This document shows, one piece after another, positions 27,036 to 36,109 of a stretch of 64,000 nucleotides of DNA. Source of the stretch: DASSBG01 sp035699085 (GTDB taxonomy: Bacteria; Pseudomonadota; Gammaproteobacteria; Xanthomonadales; Rhodanobacteraceae); contig DASSBG010000028.1 in assembly GCA_035699085.1 (NCBI GenBank), positions 62,001-126,000 on the forward strand, in the 5' to 3' direction. A program made the position numbers and the translations under genes. Numbering within the stretch: the stretch's first letter is position 1; each line of letters starts with the position of its first letter. The notes under the pieces were generated by a model. That model did no database searches, was not told the origin of the DNA, and worked only from the letters and a program-made list of their open reading frames with translations.

Positions 27036-27473
27036 TTGGACACCCAGCGGATCCAGTTGCACACGCATGGCGATCGCCGCGGCATGCTCATCGCCCTCGA
27101 GCAAAACCGTAACGTGCCCTTCCCGATCCGGCGCGTGTACTACCTCTTCGCCACCGGCAGCGGCGTGCACCGGGGCCGCCACGCGCACCGCAACCTCAAC
27201 CAGTTGGCGGTTGCCGTCCGCGGTTCGGTCACGATCCTCCTCGACGACGGCAGCGGTCCAGCCGAGGTAGTGCTTGACGATCCGTCGCATGGCCTGCTGC
27301 TCGGCCGCATGGTGTGGCGTGAGCTGTACGACTTCAGCGACGATTGCGTACTGATGGTGCTGGCCGACCACCTGTACGACCCCGCCGATTACATCACCGA
27401 TTACGCCGAGTTCCTGCGCGAAGTGCGCGCCGGGATGCTGGTCGGGGAGCTGGCCTTATGCCACGGCCGCTAG
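27036..27473 (+). CDS. FdtA/QdtA-type dTDP-4-oxo-6-deoxyglucose 3,4-oxoisomerase
   Basis: A 145-residue cupin of the FdtA/WxcM-C family, which converts dTDP-4-oxo-6-deoxyglucose to the 3-oxo sugar on the way to dTDP-3-amino-3,6-dideoxyhexoses (Fuc3N or Qui3N). The motif HRGRHAHR holds His49 and His51, the active-site pair described for FdtA, and IPFPIKRVYY-like VPFPIRRVYYLF precedes it. The only start at the right place is TTG at 27036. It opens a 15-gene plus-strand operon and overlaps the acetyltransferase gene by 16 bp. Which epimer is made cannot be read from the sequence. Confidence 0.85.
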   Translation: MDTQRIQLHTHGDRRGMLIALEQNRNVPFPIRRVYYLFATGSGVHRGRHAHRNLNQLAVAVRGSVTILLDDGSGPAEVVLDDPSHGLLLGRMVWRELYDFSDDCVLMVLADHLYDPADYITDYAEFLREVRAGMLVGELALCHGR

Positions 27474-28123
27474 TGCTTGTCGGCGCCGGCGAATTTGCCC
27501 GGATCGCCTGCGAATACTTCGAACATGACAGCGACCGCGAAGTGGTCGCCTTCAGCGTCGAGCGCGACTACATCGAAGGGCCATCGTTGGCGGGGCGCCC
27601 GGTGGTGGCCTGGCACGAACTGGAAGCGAACTACCCGCCATCGGAGGTCGACCTGTTCGTTGCCATTCCCGCCAGCCAGCTCAACCGCCTGCGCACCCGC
27701 TTTTACATTGGTGGAAGGTGCCGGGGCTACCGCTTCGCCACCTACGTCAGCACCCGCGCGTTCGTCTGGCGCAACGCCGAGCTCGGCGACAACTGCTTCA
27801 TCTTCGAAGGCAACGTCATCCAGCCGTTCGTGCGCATCGGCAACAACTGCATCCTCTGGAGCGGCAACCACGTCGGCCACCGCAGCGTCATTGGCAACAA
27901 CGTCTTCATCGCCTCCCACGCGGTCATTTCCGGCTATTGCGAAATTGGCGACAACTGCTTCGTCGGCGTCAACGCCACCTTCAACGACCACGTCAAGGTG
28001 GCGGCCGCCAATGTCATCGGCGCGGGCGCGCTGGTCACCCGCGACACCGAGCCCGGCCGGATCTACGTCGGCTCGCCCGCGCATGCCGTGGCCGGCCGGT
28101 CCAGCTTGCAGGCGAGGCTCTGA
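27458..28123 (+). CDS. NeuD-like left-handed beta-helix sugar acyltransferase
   Basis: A 221-residue protein. The N-terminal part has a small nucleotide-binding-like fold (LVLVGAGEFARIACEYFE, residues 5-22) as in NeuD/PglD, and residues about 95-215 contain hexapeptide repeats (ELGDNCFIFEGNVIQP, IGNNCILWSGNHVGH, IGDNCFVGVNATF). His residues in the HVGHRSVIGNN turn fit the catalytic base of this class. With FdtA and an FdtB-like transaminase next door, N-acetylation of the 3-amino sugar is the simplest role. The ATG at 27458 lies inside the end of the FdtA-like gene. Confidence 0.82.
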   Translation: MPRPLVLVGAGEFARIACEYFEHDSDREVVAFSVERDYIEGPSLAGRPVVAWHELEANYPPSEVDLFVAIPASQLNRLRTRFYIGGRCRGYRFATYVSTRAFVWRNAELGDNCFIFEGNVIQPFVRIGNNCILWSGNHVGHRSVIGNNVFIASHAVISGYCEIGDNCFVGVNATFNDHVKVAAANVIGAGALVTRDTEPGRIYVGSPAHAVAGRSSLQARL

Positions 28124-28127
28124 CTGC

Positions 28128-29060
28128 ATGCGCGGCTGGCAGAAGCAGGGCCTGGTATTCGACACCGCGCGGCAAGGGCGCGGCGGCTGGATGCGGCACT
28201 CGGCGCTGACGCCGACCCCGTACCGCCTCGACGAGGAACGCATCCGCGTGTACGCGGGCTTTCGCGACGCCGACGGCGTCAGCCGCATCGGCTACGTCGA
28301 TGTGCTGGCGGACGATCCGACCGCGGTGGTCGAGGTGAGCAGCGAGCCGGCGCTCGATATCGGCCGTGATGGTTGCTTCGACGACAACGGCGTGATCCTC
28401 GGCGATGTCGTCGAGGCGCCGGGCGGCCTGCACATGTTCTACGTGGGCTTCCAGCGCGTGGCAAAGGCCAAATTCCTCGCCTTCACCGGGCTGGCGGTTT
28501 CCCGCGATGGCGGTAGGCATTTCCAGCGCACCCAGGACACGCCGATCCTCGACCGCTCGCCCGGCCGCAGCACCATCGCTGCGGTGCATTGCGCACACTA
28601 CGAGAAGGGACGCTGGCGCCTGTGGTATGCGGTTGGCGACGACTGGGAATTCATCGCTGGCCGGCCCTTTCCGCGCTACCACATTCGCTATGCAGAGGCT
28701 GACAATCCCCGCGCCCTGCCCGCTGCCGACCACATCTGCCTGCTGCCCAGCGGCAGCGAATACCGCATCGGCCGGCCCCGCGTCTACCGGCTCGGCGGCA
28801 GATACGTCATGTACTTCACGCGTGGCGATATCCACGGCAGCTACTTTCCCGGCGTCGCATACAGCGACGACGGCATCGCCTGGCGGCGTCGCGACAACGC
28901 GCTGGGGCTGGCGCTGTCGGCCAGCGGCTGGGATTCGCGAACGATTTGCTATCCGGCCCTGATCCGCCAGCGCGACCGGTTGCTGATGTTCTACAACGGC
29001 AACGACATGGGCGTCGATGGCTTCGGCGTGGCCATCGGCGACGCAGATGCTCACGCTTAG
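28128..29060 (+). CDS. Five-bladed beta-propeller protein, GH43/GH130-like
   Basis: A 310-residue cytosolic protein without a signal peptide. Repeated blades (RIRVYAGFRDADG, GGLHMFYVGFQRV, RWRLWYAVGDDW, YVMYFTRGD, RLLMFYNGNDMG) mark a five-bladed propeller of the GH32/43/68/130 type. Such proteins sit in many surface-sugar clusters with no proven enzyme activity; they may act as glycosyltransferase- or phosphorylase-like enzymes. Catalytic acids cannot be assigned with certainty. It starts 5 bp after the acetyltransferase gene and overlaps the next gene by 14 bp. Confidence 0.65.
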   Translation: MRGWQKQGLVFDTARQGRGGWMRHSALTPTPYRLDEERIRVYAGFRDADGVSRIGYVDVLADDPTAVVEVSSEPALDIGRDGCFDDNGVILGDVVEAPGGLHMFYVGFQRVAKAKFLAFTGLAVSRDGGRHFQRTQDTPILDRSPGRSTIAAVHCAHYEKGRWRLWYAVGDDWEFIAGRPFPRYHIRYAEADNPRALPAADHICLLPSGSEYRIGRPRVYRLGGRYVMYFTRGDIHGSYFPGVAYSDDGIAWRRRDNALGLALSASGWDSRTICYPALIRQRDRLLMFYNGNDMGVDGFGVAIGDADAHA

Positions 29061-29979
29061 GTCATACACGGCCGCCGATGCCGCCACCTGGGACGCGGTC
29101 GTCGAGCGCTCCAGGAACGGCAACCTGCTGCACCGGCGTGCCTACATGGACTACCACGCCGATCGCTTCCTTGACTGCTCGCTGATTGTCGAGCGCAAGG
29201 GCAGCGCCGTCGCGGTTTTTCCCGCCAGCCTGCATGACGGGGTGGTGACGAGCCATGCCGGACTGAGCTATGCCGGCCTGATCATGACCCAGGCGCTGGG
29301 CGCCGAGCGGACGCTGGAGGTGTTCAATCTCCTGGGCGAGCACTACCGCGCGCACGGCGTGCAGTGCATCGTCTACAAGGCCATTCCGCACGTCTTCCAT
29401 CGCTATCCCGCCGAGGAGGACTTGTACGCGCTGCATCGCCTCGGCGCGTCGCTGGTGCGCCGCGACGTGTCCTCGGTGATTCCGCTGCGGCAACCATCGT
29501 CGTTTTCACCGGCCAGGGAGCGTGCCGTCGCCAGGGCAAGGAAGGCGGGCATCCGCCTGCAGTCTGGCGGCGACCCTGCGGCGTTCCATCAACTGCTGGC
29601 CCGGGTCTTGCGCCGGCATTCGGCGGTGCCGACCCACAGCCTCGAGGAGCTGCGCCTGCTGCAGGCGCGGTTTCCCGGCCGCATCGTGCTGCACGAGGCC
29701 CGTGGTGACGCAGGTCTGCTCGCCGGCGCTGTGACCTACGACTTCGGCCACGTGGTGCACACCCAGTATCTGGCGGCGTCGGGCACGGGCCGGCGCTGCG
29801 ACGCCCTCAGCCTGCTGCTTGCCGAGCTGATGGGCAGCGTCTACGCGGACCGCGCCTATTTTTCCTTCGGCATCTCGACCGAACGCGGCGGCAGCGTCCT
29901 CAACACCGGCCTCGCCGCCCACAAGGAGCGTTTCGGCGCGCGCACCGTGGTGCACGATTTCTACGAGTGGGCGCTCTGA
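29047..29979 (+). CDS. GNAT/FemAB-like acyltransferase
   Basis: A 310-residue protein with the double-GNAT architecture of FemAB-related enzymes: LHRRAYMDYHADRF near the N-terminus, AVFPASLHDG, GLSYAGLIM and, in the second half, LAGAVTYDFGHVVHTQYLAASG and FSFGISTERGGSVLN. Homologues are common in O-antigen clusters and are thought to N-acylate amino sugars. It could carry the acyl step for the 3-amino sugar, in parallel with the NeuD-like protein, or modify a second sugar. Its stop codon overlaps the aminotransferase start (TGATG). Confidence 0.72.
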   Translation: MLTLRSYTAADAATWDAVVERSRNGNLLHRRAYMDYHADRFLDCSLIVERKGSAVAVFPASLHDGVVTSHAGLSYAGLIMTQALGAERTLEVFNLLGEHYRAHGVQCIVYKAIPHVFHRYPAEEDLYALHRLGASLVRRDVSSVIPLRQPSSFSPARERAVARARKAGIRLQSGGDPAAFHQLLARVLRRHSAVPTHSLEELRLLQARFPGRIVLHEARGDAGLLAGAVTYDFGHVVHTQYLAASGTGRRCDALSLLLAELMGSVYADRAYFSFGISTERGGSVLNTGLAAHKERFGARTVVHDFYEWAL

Positions 29980-31091
29980 TGAAGATTCCCTTTCTCGACG
30001 CCGGAGCCATCAACGCGCGCCATGCCGGTGAGCTGAAGTCGGCGGCGCTGCGGGTCATCGACTCCGGGCGATATGTCCTCGGCGAGGAGTTGGCCGCCTT
30101 CGAAGCAGAGTTCGCCGGCTACTGCGGCGTGCACCACGCGGTCGGCGCCGGCAGTGGCCTCGACGCGCTGTCGTTGATCCTGCGCGGCTACCGGGAACTG
30201 GGTGCCATCGAGGACGGCGACGAGGTCATCGTGCCGGGCAATACCTTCATCGCCAGTTTTCTCGCCATCACCGCCAACCGCCTGGCACCGGTGCCGGTCG
30301 AGCCGGACCCGGCGTCCTTCAACATCGATCCAGCGAGCGTGGAAGCGGCGATCGGGCCACGCACGCGGGCCATCATGGCGGTGCACCTGTACGGCCGGCT
30401 GGCCGACATGCCTGCATTGCGGACCCTGGCCCGCCGCCACCATCTGCTGCTGATCGAAGACGCCGCGCAGGCCCATGGCGCGCGCAGCGGCGAACGCCGC
30501 GCCGGTGCTTTCGGCGATGCCGCCGCCTTCAGCTTCTTTCCGGCCAAGAACCTCGGTGCGCTGGGCGACGGCGGCGCAGTCGTGACCAATGATGCCGCGC
30601 TGGCCGGGCGCGTCGCCGCACTGCGCAATTACGGCTCGGAGACCCGTTACCAGCACCTGTTCCAGGGGGTCAACTCGCGCCTGGACGAAATCCAGGCCGC
30701 CATGCTGCGGGTCAAGCTGATTCATCTGGACGAGGATGTGGCGCGCCGCCGCCGGGTAGCCGCGCGCTACCGCGCCGGCATCGGCAACCCGCACATCCTG
30801 CTGCCTGCCGTGACCCGTGAGGAGGAACACGCCTGGCACCTGTTCGTGGTGCGCTGCCCGCGCCGTGATGCGTTGCAGCGGCACCTGCAGGCGCACGGCG
30901 TGCAGTGCCAGGTGCACTACCCGGTGCCGCCGCACCGGCAGCCGGCCTACCTGGACCTGCGCCATGCCCGCCTGCCGCTGACCGAACGCCTGCACCGGGA
31001 GGTACTGAGCCTGCCGATCAGTCCGGCGCTGGATGACGCCGCGGTCGAGCAGGTGATCGCCGCCTGCCAGGCCTTCGACTGCCCGGCATGA
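29979..31091 (+). CDS. FdtB/QdtB-type sugar aminotransferase (DegT/DnrJ/EryC1)
   Basis: A 370-residue PLP-dependent aminotransferase. Lys190 in FSFFPAKNLGALGDGG forms the Schiff base; Asp161 and Gln164 in IEDAAQAHGA bind the cofactor. The order DEVIVPGNTFIAS is typical of enzymes that aminate dTDP-3-oxo-6-deoxyhexoses. Together with the FdtA-like gene this gives the last two steps to dTDP-3-amino-3,6-dideoxy-galactose or -glucose. RmlA and RmlB, which make the precursor, are not in this window. Its stop codon overlaps the flippase start (ATGA). Confidence 0.88.
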   Translation: MKIPFLDAGAINARHAGELKSAALRVIDSGRYVLGEELAAFEAEFAGYCGVHHAVGAGSGLDALSLILRGYRELGAIEDGDEVIVPGNTFIASFLAITANRLAPVPVEPDPASFNIDPASVEAAIGPRTRAIMAVHLYGRLADMPALRTLARRHHLLLIEDAAQAHGARSGERRAGAFGDAAAFSFFPAKNLGALGDGGAVVTNDAALAGRVAALRNYGSETRYQHLFQGVNSRLDEIQAAMLRVKLIHLDEDVARRRRVAARYRAGIGNPHILLPAVTREEEHAWHLFVVRCPRRDALQRHLQAHGVQCQVHYPVPPHRQPAYLDLRHARLPLTERLHREVLSLPISPALDDAAVEQVIAACQAFDCPA

Positions 31092-32338
31092 ATATCGTCC
31101 GCGCCGGGTCCTGGACGGTATTTGGCACCGCCTCACGGCTGCTCGCGGGGCTGGTTGTCCTCAAGCTGGTGGCATCGATGGCCGGCCCGCAGGGTGTCGG
31201 CAAGCTTGGCCAGTTCATGAGCCTGATGTCGCTTCTGGCCGTGCTGGCCGGCGGCGGGATCAGCGCCGCGGTGGTCAAGTACGTGGCCGAGTACCGGCAT
31301 GACCGCCAGCGCCTGGCTCGGCTGCTTGGCACCGCGCTGTGGTACGCCCTGTGTGCCTCCTGCCTGGTCGGCAGCATCGCGCTGCTGTTCAGCCGCCAGA
31401 TATCGATCTGGCTGTTGGGCGACCCGCTGTACGCCAGCCTGATACGCGTGCTGGCCTTCGCGCAGTTGGGCATCGCGCTGGTCAATTACATCCTCGCCGT
31501 CATCAACGGTTTCATGGACGTGCGCCGGCTCGCCCTGATCCAGGTGCTCGGATCGCTGGTCACCACGCTGATGGTGGTCTGGCTGGCCGGCTGGTTGCAC
31601 CTCTACGGCGCCCTGCTGGCGCTGGTCCTCGGCCAGGTCCTGTGGCTGCTGGCGGCCCTGCCCGCCTGGCACCGCAGCCCGCACTTCCGGAGCGGCATGC
31701 GGCGGCTGCGCCCCGACCGCGAGATGACCGGCCGGCTGGCGGCGTTTTCCGTCATGACGGTCAGCTCCGCGTTGCTGCCGCCGCTGGTCAACATCGCGGT
31801 GCGCAATCGCCTGGCGCTGGAATTCGGCTGGACCCAGGTGGGTTACTGGCAGGCCGTGACCCGGGTGTCGGACGCCTACCTGCTGTTCCTCACGACGGCC
31901 ATCAATATCTACTACCTGCCGAAGCTTGCCTCGATCCACCAGCGCGAGCCGCTGCTTTTCGAGTTGCGCCAGGCCTTTCGCTACATCCTCCCGGCGGTGG
32001 TGGGGCTGGCCGCCCTGGTCTATGTCAGCAGGAGCTGGATCACACGGCTCCTGTTCGACAGCAATTTCGCCGCCGCCAATGCCTTGTACGGCCCGCAGTT
32101 GCTGGGCGACGTGGTCAAGATCGCCTCCTTCATCCTGTCCTACCTGATGCTGGCCAAGGCGATGACGCGCCTGTTCGTGCTCTCCGAGTGCGTCTTTGCC
32201 CTCAGTTACCTGACCCTCGTCTACGCCTTCACCGCGCAGTTCGGCCTGGTCGGCGCGATGTACGCGCTGGTCGCCAACTACCTGCTGTACCTCGGCTTCA
32301 ACGTCGTGGTCGCGCGGCGCTACCTGGGGAGACTGTGA
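31088..32338 (+). CDS. Wzx-type lipid-linked oligosaccharide flippase
   Basis: A 416-residue protein with about 12 membrane helices and the MATE/MOP-like Wzx layout: MNIVRAGSWTVFGTASRLLAG at the start, VGKLGQFMSLMSLL, and AVTRVSDAYLLFLTTAINIYYLPKLA in the middle. This last segment is typical of the WzxE/O-antigen translocase branch, which often handles amino-dideoxy sugars. It moves undecaprenyl-linked repeat units across the inner membrane. It overlaps the aminotransferase gene by 4 bp and precedes the glycosyltransferase by 2 bp. Confidence 0.85.
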   Translation: MNIVRAGSWTVFGTASRLLAGLVVLKLVASMAGPQGVGKLGQFMSLMSLLAVLAGGGISAAVVKYVAEYRHDRQRLARLLGTALWYALCASCLVGSIALLFSRQISIWLLGDPLYASLIRVLAFAQLGIALVNYILAVINGFMDVRRLALIQVLGSLVTTLMVVWLAGWLHLYGALLALVLGQVLWLLAALPAWHRSPHFRSGMRRLRPDREMTGRLAAFSVMTVSSALLPPLVNIAVRNRLALEFGWTQVGYWQAVTRVSDAYLLFLTTAINIYYLPKLASIHQREPLLFELRQAFRYILPAVVGLAALVYVSRSWITRLLFDSNFAAANALYGPQLLGDVVKIASFILSYLMLAKAMTRLFVLSECVFALSYLTLVYAFTAQFGLVGAMYALVANYLLYLGFNVVVARRYLGRL

Positions 32339-32340
32339 CG

Positions 32341-33285
32341 ATGGCGCGGCACTGGTCGACGGTAACGCAACGCGCGCTGGTCTCGGTGATCATCCCGGCC
32401 TTCAACCACGAAGCCTTCGTGCAGCAATCCCTGGACAGCGTGCTGGCCGATCCGTACCCGTCCAAGGAAATCGTCATCATCGACGATGGCTCGACCGACC
32501 GCACCGGCGAGCGCATTGCGGAGTGGGTGGCGCAACACGGCCACGAGATCCCCGTGCACTACGCGTGGCGCGGCAACAAGGGCATCGCGGCGACTCTCAA
32601 CGAGCTGGCCGCGCGCGCGCATGGCGAGTTCCTGCGGCTTGGCGCCAGCGATGACTACCTGCTGCCGGGCGGCCTCGACGCCCAGGTCCGCTACCTGCAA
32701 TCCCACCCCGGCAAGGGCGCGGTCATCGGCGACTCGATCGTGGTCGACCGCAACGGCAACAAGCTGCACGACAGCGGCATGTGCAACCTGCACGGTGCCG
32801 ACAAGCGCCTGTACGCCTCCGACGACGGCATCCGCCGGGCGGTCATCAGCCAGTGGGCCATCGGCGGGCCCGTCGCACTGGTGCGGATGAGCGCGCTGGA
32901 CACGCCGACCCGCTGGATCGAGGGCCTGCGCATAGACGACTGGGACTTCTTCCTGCGCCTTGCGGCGCACGACGCTCTCGGCTTCATCGACGTCCACGTC
33001 TGCGCCTATCGCCTGCATGGCGGCAACCTCAGCAAGACCAAGCATCGTCCGACGCGTATTCGCCATCTGGCCGAATCGCGGCATGTCGCGGTGCAGCGGG
33101 CGGAGCTGTTCGATGAGCCGTACCGCACCCTGCTCAGGGCGCAGGCGCACTACATCGCCGCCAAGATCGCCTTCCTCGAGAGGCAACCCTGGCCGCTTGC
33201 GCTGCACATGGGCGCCTGCCTGTCGCTGAGGCTTGCAACCCGCGCATGGCTGCCATGGGTCCACGCGCCCACGGAGCGCGCATGA
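32341..33285 (+). CDS. Family 2 glycosyltransferase
   Basis: A 314-residue GT-A enzyme. VSVIIPAFNHEAFVQQSLDSVL, the nucleotide-sugar motif IIDDGSTD (Asp48, Asp49, Asp53) and LRLGASDDYLLPGG (metal/acceptor site near 104) are clear. It should transfer one sugar to the lipid-linked repeat unit; donor and linkage are unknown. The ATG at 32341 is preferred over a GTG two codons upstream. It shares an ATGA overlap with the polymerase candidate. Confidence 0.85.
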   Translation: MARHWSTVTQRALVSVIIPAFNHEAFVQQSLDSVLADPYPSKEIVIIDDGSTDRTGERIAEWVAQHGHEIPVHYAWRGNKGIAATLNELAARAHGEFLRLGASDDYLLPGGLDAQVRYLQSHPGKGAVIGDSIVVDRNGNKLHDSGMCNLHGADKRLYASDDGIRRAVISQWAIGGPVALVRMSALDTPTRWIEGLRIDDWDFFLRLAAHDALGFIDVHVCAYRLHGGNLSKTKHRPTRIRHLAESRHVAVQRAELFDEPYRTLLRAQAHYIAAKIAFLERQPWPLALHMGACLSLRLATRAWLPWVHAPTERA

Positions 33286-34424
33286 AGGCGCTGCTGCACT
33301 GGCCGTCGACATACATCGGGCTGCCGATCCTGCTGGCCTGCGGCCTGACCCTGCTCACCTACAACCTGCCGCTCGCCTACCTGGGCGGCTTGTTGCTGCT
33401 GTCGGCGACGGCAGCGGCGATCATGGTGTTCGACGCCCGCGCCGGCACGCGCGTGCCCCCGCTGGAGCGATTCCGCGCGCGCCGATACGCCGGCACCCGC
33501 GATGCATTTGTCGGCCTGGCCTTCGCCGCCGTGATCGTCGCCTTCTGCGTGTTCGACCTGGCCCTGTTTCCCATACCGCTGGTCGACAACCCGTCAGCCT
33601 ACGCGTCGATGGGCAGCAGTCGCGAGCACGTACGGCACATCTCCAACATGTGCTGGGTGCTGCCGGTGATCGCGCTGCTTTGCGTCAGGCGCCGCTGGCT
33701 GCGCAACGCATTGATCGCATTCGGCTTCCTGTTCCCGGTACTGGTGATCGACCGCAACCGGATTTTCGCCGCGGTGTTTTCCGTCGTGCTCGTCCTGCTG
33801 CTGCGGCGCGACGAGGCACGGCCCGTGCCGTGGAAAGGCATCGGCGCGCTCTCCGTTGCCGGCGCCGGCATCTTCTCGATCCTCGGCATGTTGCGGTCGG
33901 GACCGCTGGAGAACATCACGCTGCCTTTCAGCGGCTTTTACCGCGCCATGCCGCAAGCCATCAAGTGGCTGCTGCTGTACGCCAGCGCCGGACCCTACAA
34001 CTTCAGCGCGATGCTGGCCAAGCAGTACTCCAACGCAAGCTTCCTCGTACACCAGGTGGTGCCGCTGAGTGGCTCCGTCGCGACCGCCGGAACCAGCATC
34101 CCGCTGGACGCGCCCACCATCAACGTGGGCACGGAGTTTCTGCCATTCCTGCTGGCCTGGGGACCGGCCGGCGCCGTGGTCGCGATCCTGGCCCTGTACG
34201 CCTGGCTGCTGTGGAGCATTCGGCGCCTGCGGCCGGCGATCTCGCTGTTCCCCCTGTTGATCTTCCTGCGCGTGTCCTACGTCTGCGTGATGTCGCCGTT
34301 CGCGCCGCAGGCCTTCACCTGGACGAACGCCGGCTTCATCGGTCTGTGCCTGGTGATGCAGACCGTCGCGTTCCTGCTGCCCAGCCGAAGGGACCAGCGA
34401 TTCGTTGCGCAATCTTTCCAGTGA
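33282..34424 (+). CDS. Wzy-like polysaccharide polymerase candidate
   Basis: A 380-residue membrane protein with about ten hydrophobic helices and a long periplasmic loop (roughly 90-130 and 215-270), the usual layout of O-antigen polymerases. Sequence conservation in Wzy is low; the call rests on topology and on position between a glycosyltransferase and Wzz. It overlaps the upstream gene by 4 bp and is 9 bp from wzz. Confidence 0.65.
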   Translation: MKALLHWPSTYIGLPILLACGLTLLTYNLPLAYLGGLLLLSATAAAIMVFDARAGTRVPPLERFRARRYAGTRDAFVGLAFAAVIVAFCVFDLALFPIPLVDNPSAYASMGSSREHVRHISNMCWVLPVIALLCVRRRWLRNALIAFGFLFPVLVIDRNRIFAAVFSVVLVLLLRRDEARPVPWKGIGALSVAGAGIFSILGMLRSGPLENITLPFSGFYRAMPQAIKWLLLYASAGPYNFSAMLAKQYSNASFLVHQVVPLSGSVATAGTSIPLDAPTINVGTEFLPFLLAWGPAGAVVAILALYAWLLWSIRRLRPAISLFPLLIFLRVSYVCVMSPFAPQAFTWTNAGFIGLCLVMQTVAFLLPSRRDQRFVAQSFQ

Positions 34425-34433
34425 GGCAAGACC

Positions 34434-35279
34434 ATGGAACACGATGAGATTTACCTGATCGACATCAGCCGCATGTTCGTCCGCGAATGGAGGTGGTTCG
34501 CCTGCGTGCTGGTCGTGGTGCTGGCGGCGACCGCGGTGGTGACTTACGTCGCCCGCGACCAGTGGCAAGCAACGGCCTGGATCCAGATCGGCCAGGTCGG
34601 CCAGGTGCCCGCTGGCGAGAAGAACGAAATCGAGCCGCTGCTTCGCGTGATCGAGCGCCTGCGCATGGTGCCGTTCCAGAACGAGGTCATGGCGAGCGTC
34701 GGCCTGGCGCCCGACTCGCCCGCCGCCAGGCTGTATCGCAAGAGCATCGACCTGGTCCCGCTTCCCTATGCGGGCCCGCTGGTGCGCATGAACCTGCGCG
34801 GATTCTCGCGGCAGCAGGCACGGCAGTTCGCCGCGGCAACCGTCCGGCAGCTGCAGGCGATTCACCAGCGCCTCGAGGCCATCCCGTTGCAGCTGGCGCA
34901 CGCACGCCTGGAGCGGATCGAGGCCGACCTGCACCACGCCACGACCGAGCGCGACCAGCTGGCGCGGATCACGCTGCCGGCGGGCAAGAGTGGCACCGGC
35001 AGCATCGACAACCCGCTGCTCGCCAGCGTGCTGGTGTCCAGCAAGAACGACGAGATACGCAGCCTGCAACGGGCGCGCAGCGACTTGCTCGACCGCCTCA
35101 GCTCCACCTACACCTTCCAGACCTCCATGCTCGGTTCGATCTACGTTCCCGAAAAGAAGGCGTCGCCCCACCTGGTGCTGATGTGGGGCGTAGGCATCCT
35201 GCTTGGGCTGTTGCTGGGCGCGCTCGCCGTCCTCGCCCGCAATGTCTCGCGGCGCATGCGCGTGGGACAGCCGGCATGA
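34434..35279 (+). CDS. Wzz-type chain-length determinant
   Basis: A 281-residue protein with a membrane helix near each end (about 20-40 and 247-268) and a periplasmic middle rich in coiled coil (LAHARLERIEADLHHATTERDQL). The N-terminal DEIYLIDISRMFVREWRWF and the Pro-containing second helix region fit the Wzz family, which sets the modal length of Wzy-made polymers. There is no C-terminal tyrosine kinase, so this is the short Wzz form. It is followed by an ATGA overlap with the methyltransferase gene. Confidence 0.82.
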   Translation: MEHDEIYLIDISRMFVREWRWFACVLVVVLAATAVVTYVARDQWQATAWIQIGQVGQVPAGEKNEIEPLLRVIERLRMVPFQNEVMASVGLAPDSPAARLYRKSIDLVPLPYAGPLVRMNLRGFSRQQARQFAAATVRQLQAIHQRLEAIPLQLAHARLERIEADLHHATTERDQLARITLPAGKSGTGSIDNPLLASVLVSSKNDEIRSLQRARSDLLDRLSSTYTFQTSMLGSIYVPEKKASPHLVLMWGVGILLGLLLGALAVLARNVSRRMRVGQPA

Positions 35280-36109
35280 ACGCGCGGCAGATGACCGCGG
35301 AAGAGGCGCGGCTGCTAGACACCCAGCGCGCCTTCGACAGCGTGGCCGCCGACTACGACGGCCCCCGCGGGAACAACGAACTGGTCCAGCGCATGCGTCG
35401 CAGCCTCTGGGCCGCCGTGCAGGCGGAGCTGCCGGAGCCCTGCCGCCTGCTCGACCTGGGCTGCGGCACCGGCATCGACGCGGTCGAGTTCGCGCGTCGC
35501 CACTACCAGGTCGTGGCGACGGACTGGTCGCCACGCATGGTCGACCGCACCCGCAACCGCGCAGCGAGTGCCGGCCAGGCTGGGCGTGTCACCACGCTGC
35601 ACCTGGGGCTTCACCAGCTCGGCCGCCTCGACGGCCTCTTCGACGGCATCTACTCCAACCTCGGCCCCATGAACTGCGCTGCGGATCTGCACGCGGTGGC
35701 GCTGCACTGCGCGCGGCTGCTGCCGCCGGGCGCACCACTGGTTTTTTCGGTGATGGGCCGGATCTGCCCGTGGGAACTCGGCCACTACCTGGCCCGCGGC
35801 CGCCTGCGGCGAGCACGCGTGCGGGCCGCGCGCGGACCCGCCGCCGTCGGCATGAACGGGCACACCATCTGGACCCGCTATTACCTCCCGAGGGCGTTCT
35901 ACCGCGCCTTCGCCGGCCAGTTCACGCTCGGCGGGTACCGTGCGCTCGGCCTGTTCCTGCCGCCGCCCTACCTGGTGGACCGCTACCGCCGGCAACGCGC
36001 ACGAGGCGAACGCCTCGGCCGCCTCGACGATCGGCTGGGCGGCCTGCCGCTGCTGCGCAGCATGGGCGACCATTTCCTCATCGTGATGCACCGGCGGTGC
36101 GGCCCGTGA
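35276..36109 (+). CDS. Class I SAM-dependent methyltransferase
   Basis: A 277-residue enzyme with the Rossmann-fold SAM motif LLDLGCGTGIDAVEFAR (about 63-79), VVATDWSPRMV as the acidic strand-2 end, and the SNLGPMNCAADL loop. Position in the operon suggests methylation of a sugar or an intermediate, but the substrate is unknown. It is joined by 4-bp overlaps to wzz (ATGA) and to the amidohydrolase (GTGA). Confidence 0.82.
   Translation: MNARQMTAEEARLLDTQRAFDSVAADYDGPRGNNELVQRMRRSLWAAVQAELPEPCRLLDLGCGTGIDAVEFARRHYQVVATDWSPRMVDRTRNRAASAGQAGRVTTLHLGLHQLGRLDGLFDGIYSNLGPMNCAADLHAVALHCARLLPPGAPLVFSVMGRICPWELGHYLARGRLRRARVRAARGPAAVGMNGHTIWTRYYLPRAFYRAFAGQFTLGGYRALGLFLPPPYLVDRYRRQRARGERLGRLDDRLGGLPLLRSMGDHFLIVMHRRCGP

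Noticed and set aside
33282..34424. Exosortase that would process the CTERM proteins
   Set aside because: Topology suits a Wzy polymerase, and I see no exosortase active-site Cys, Arg and His pattern.
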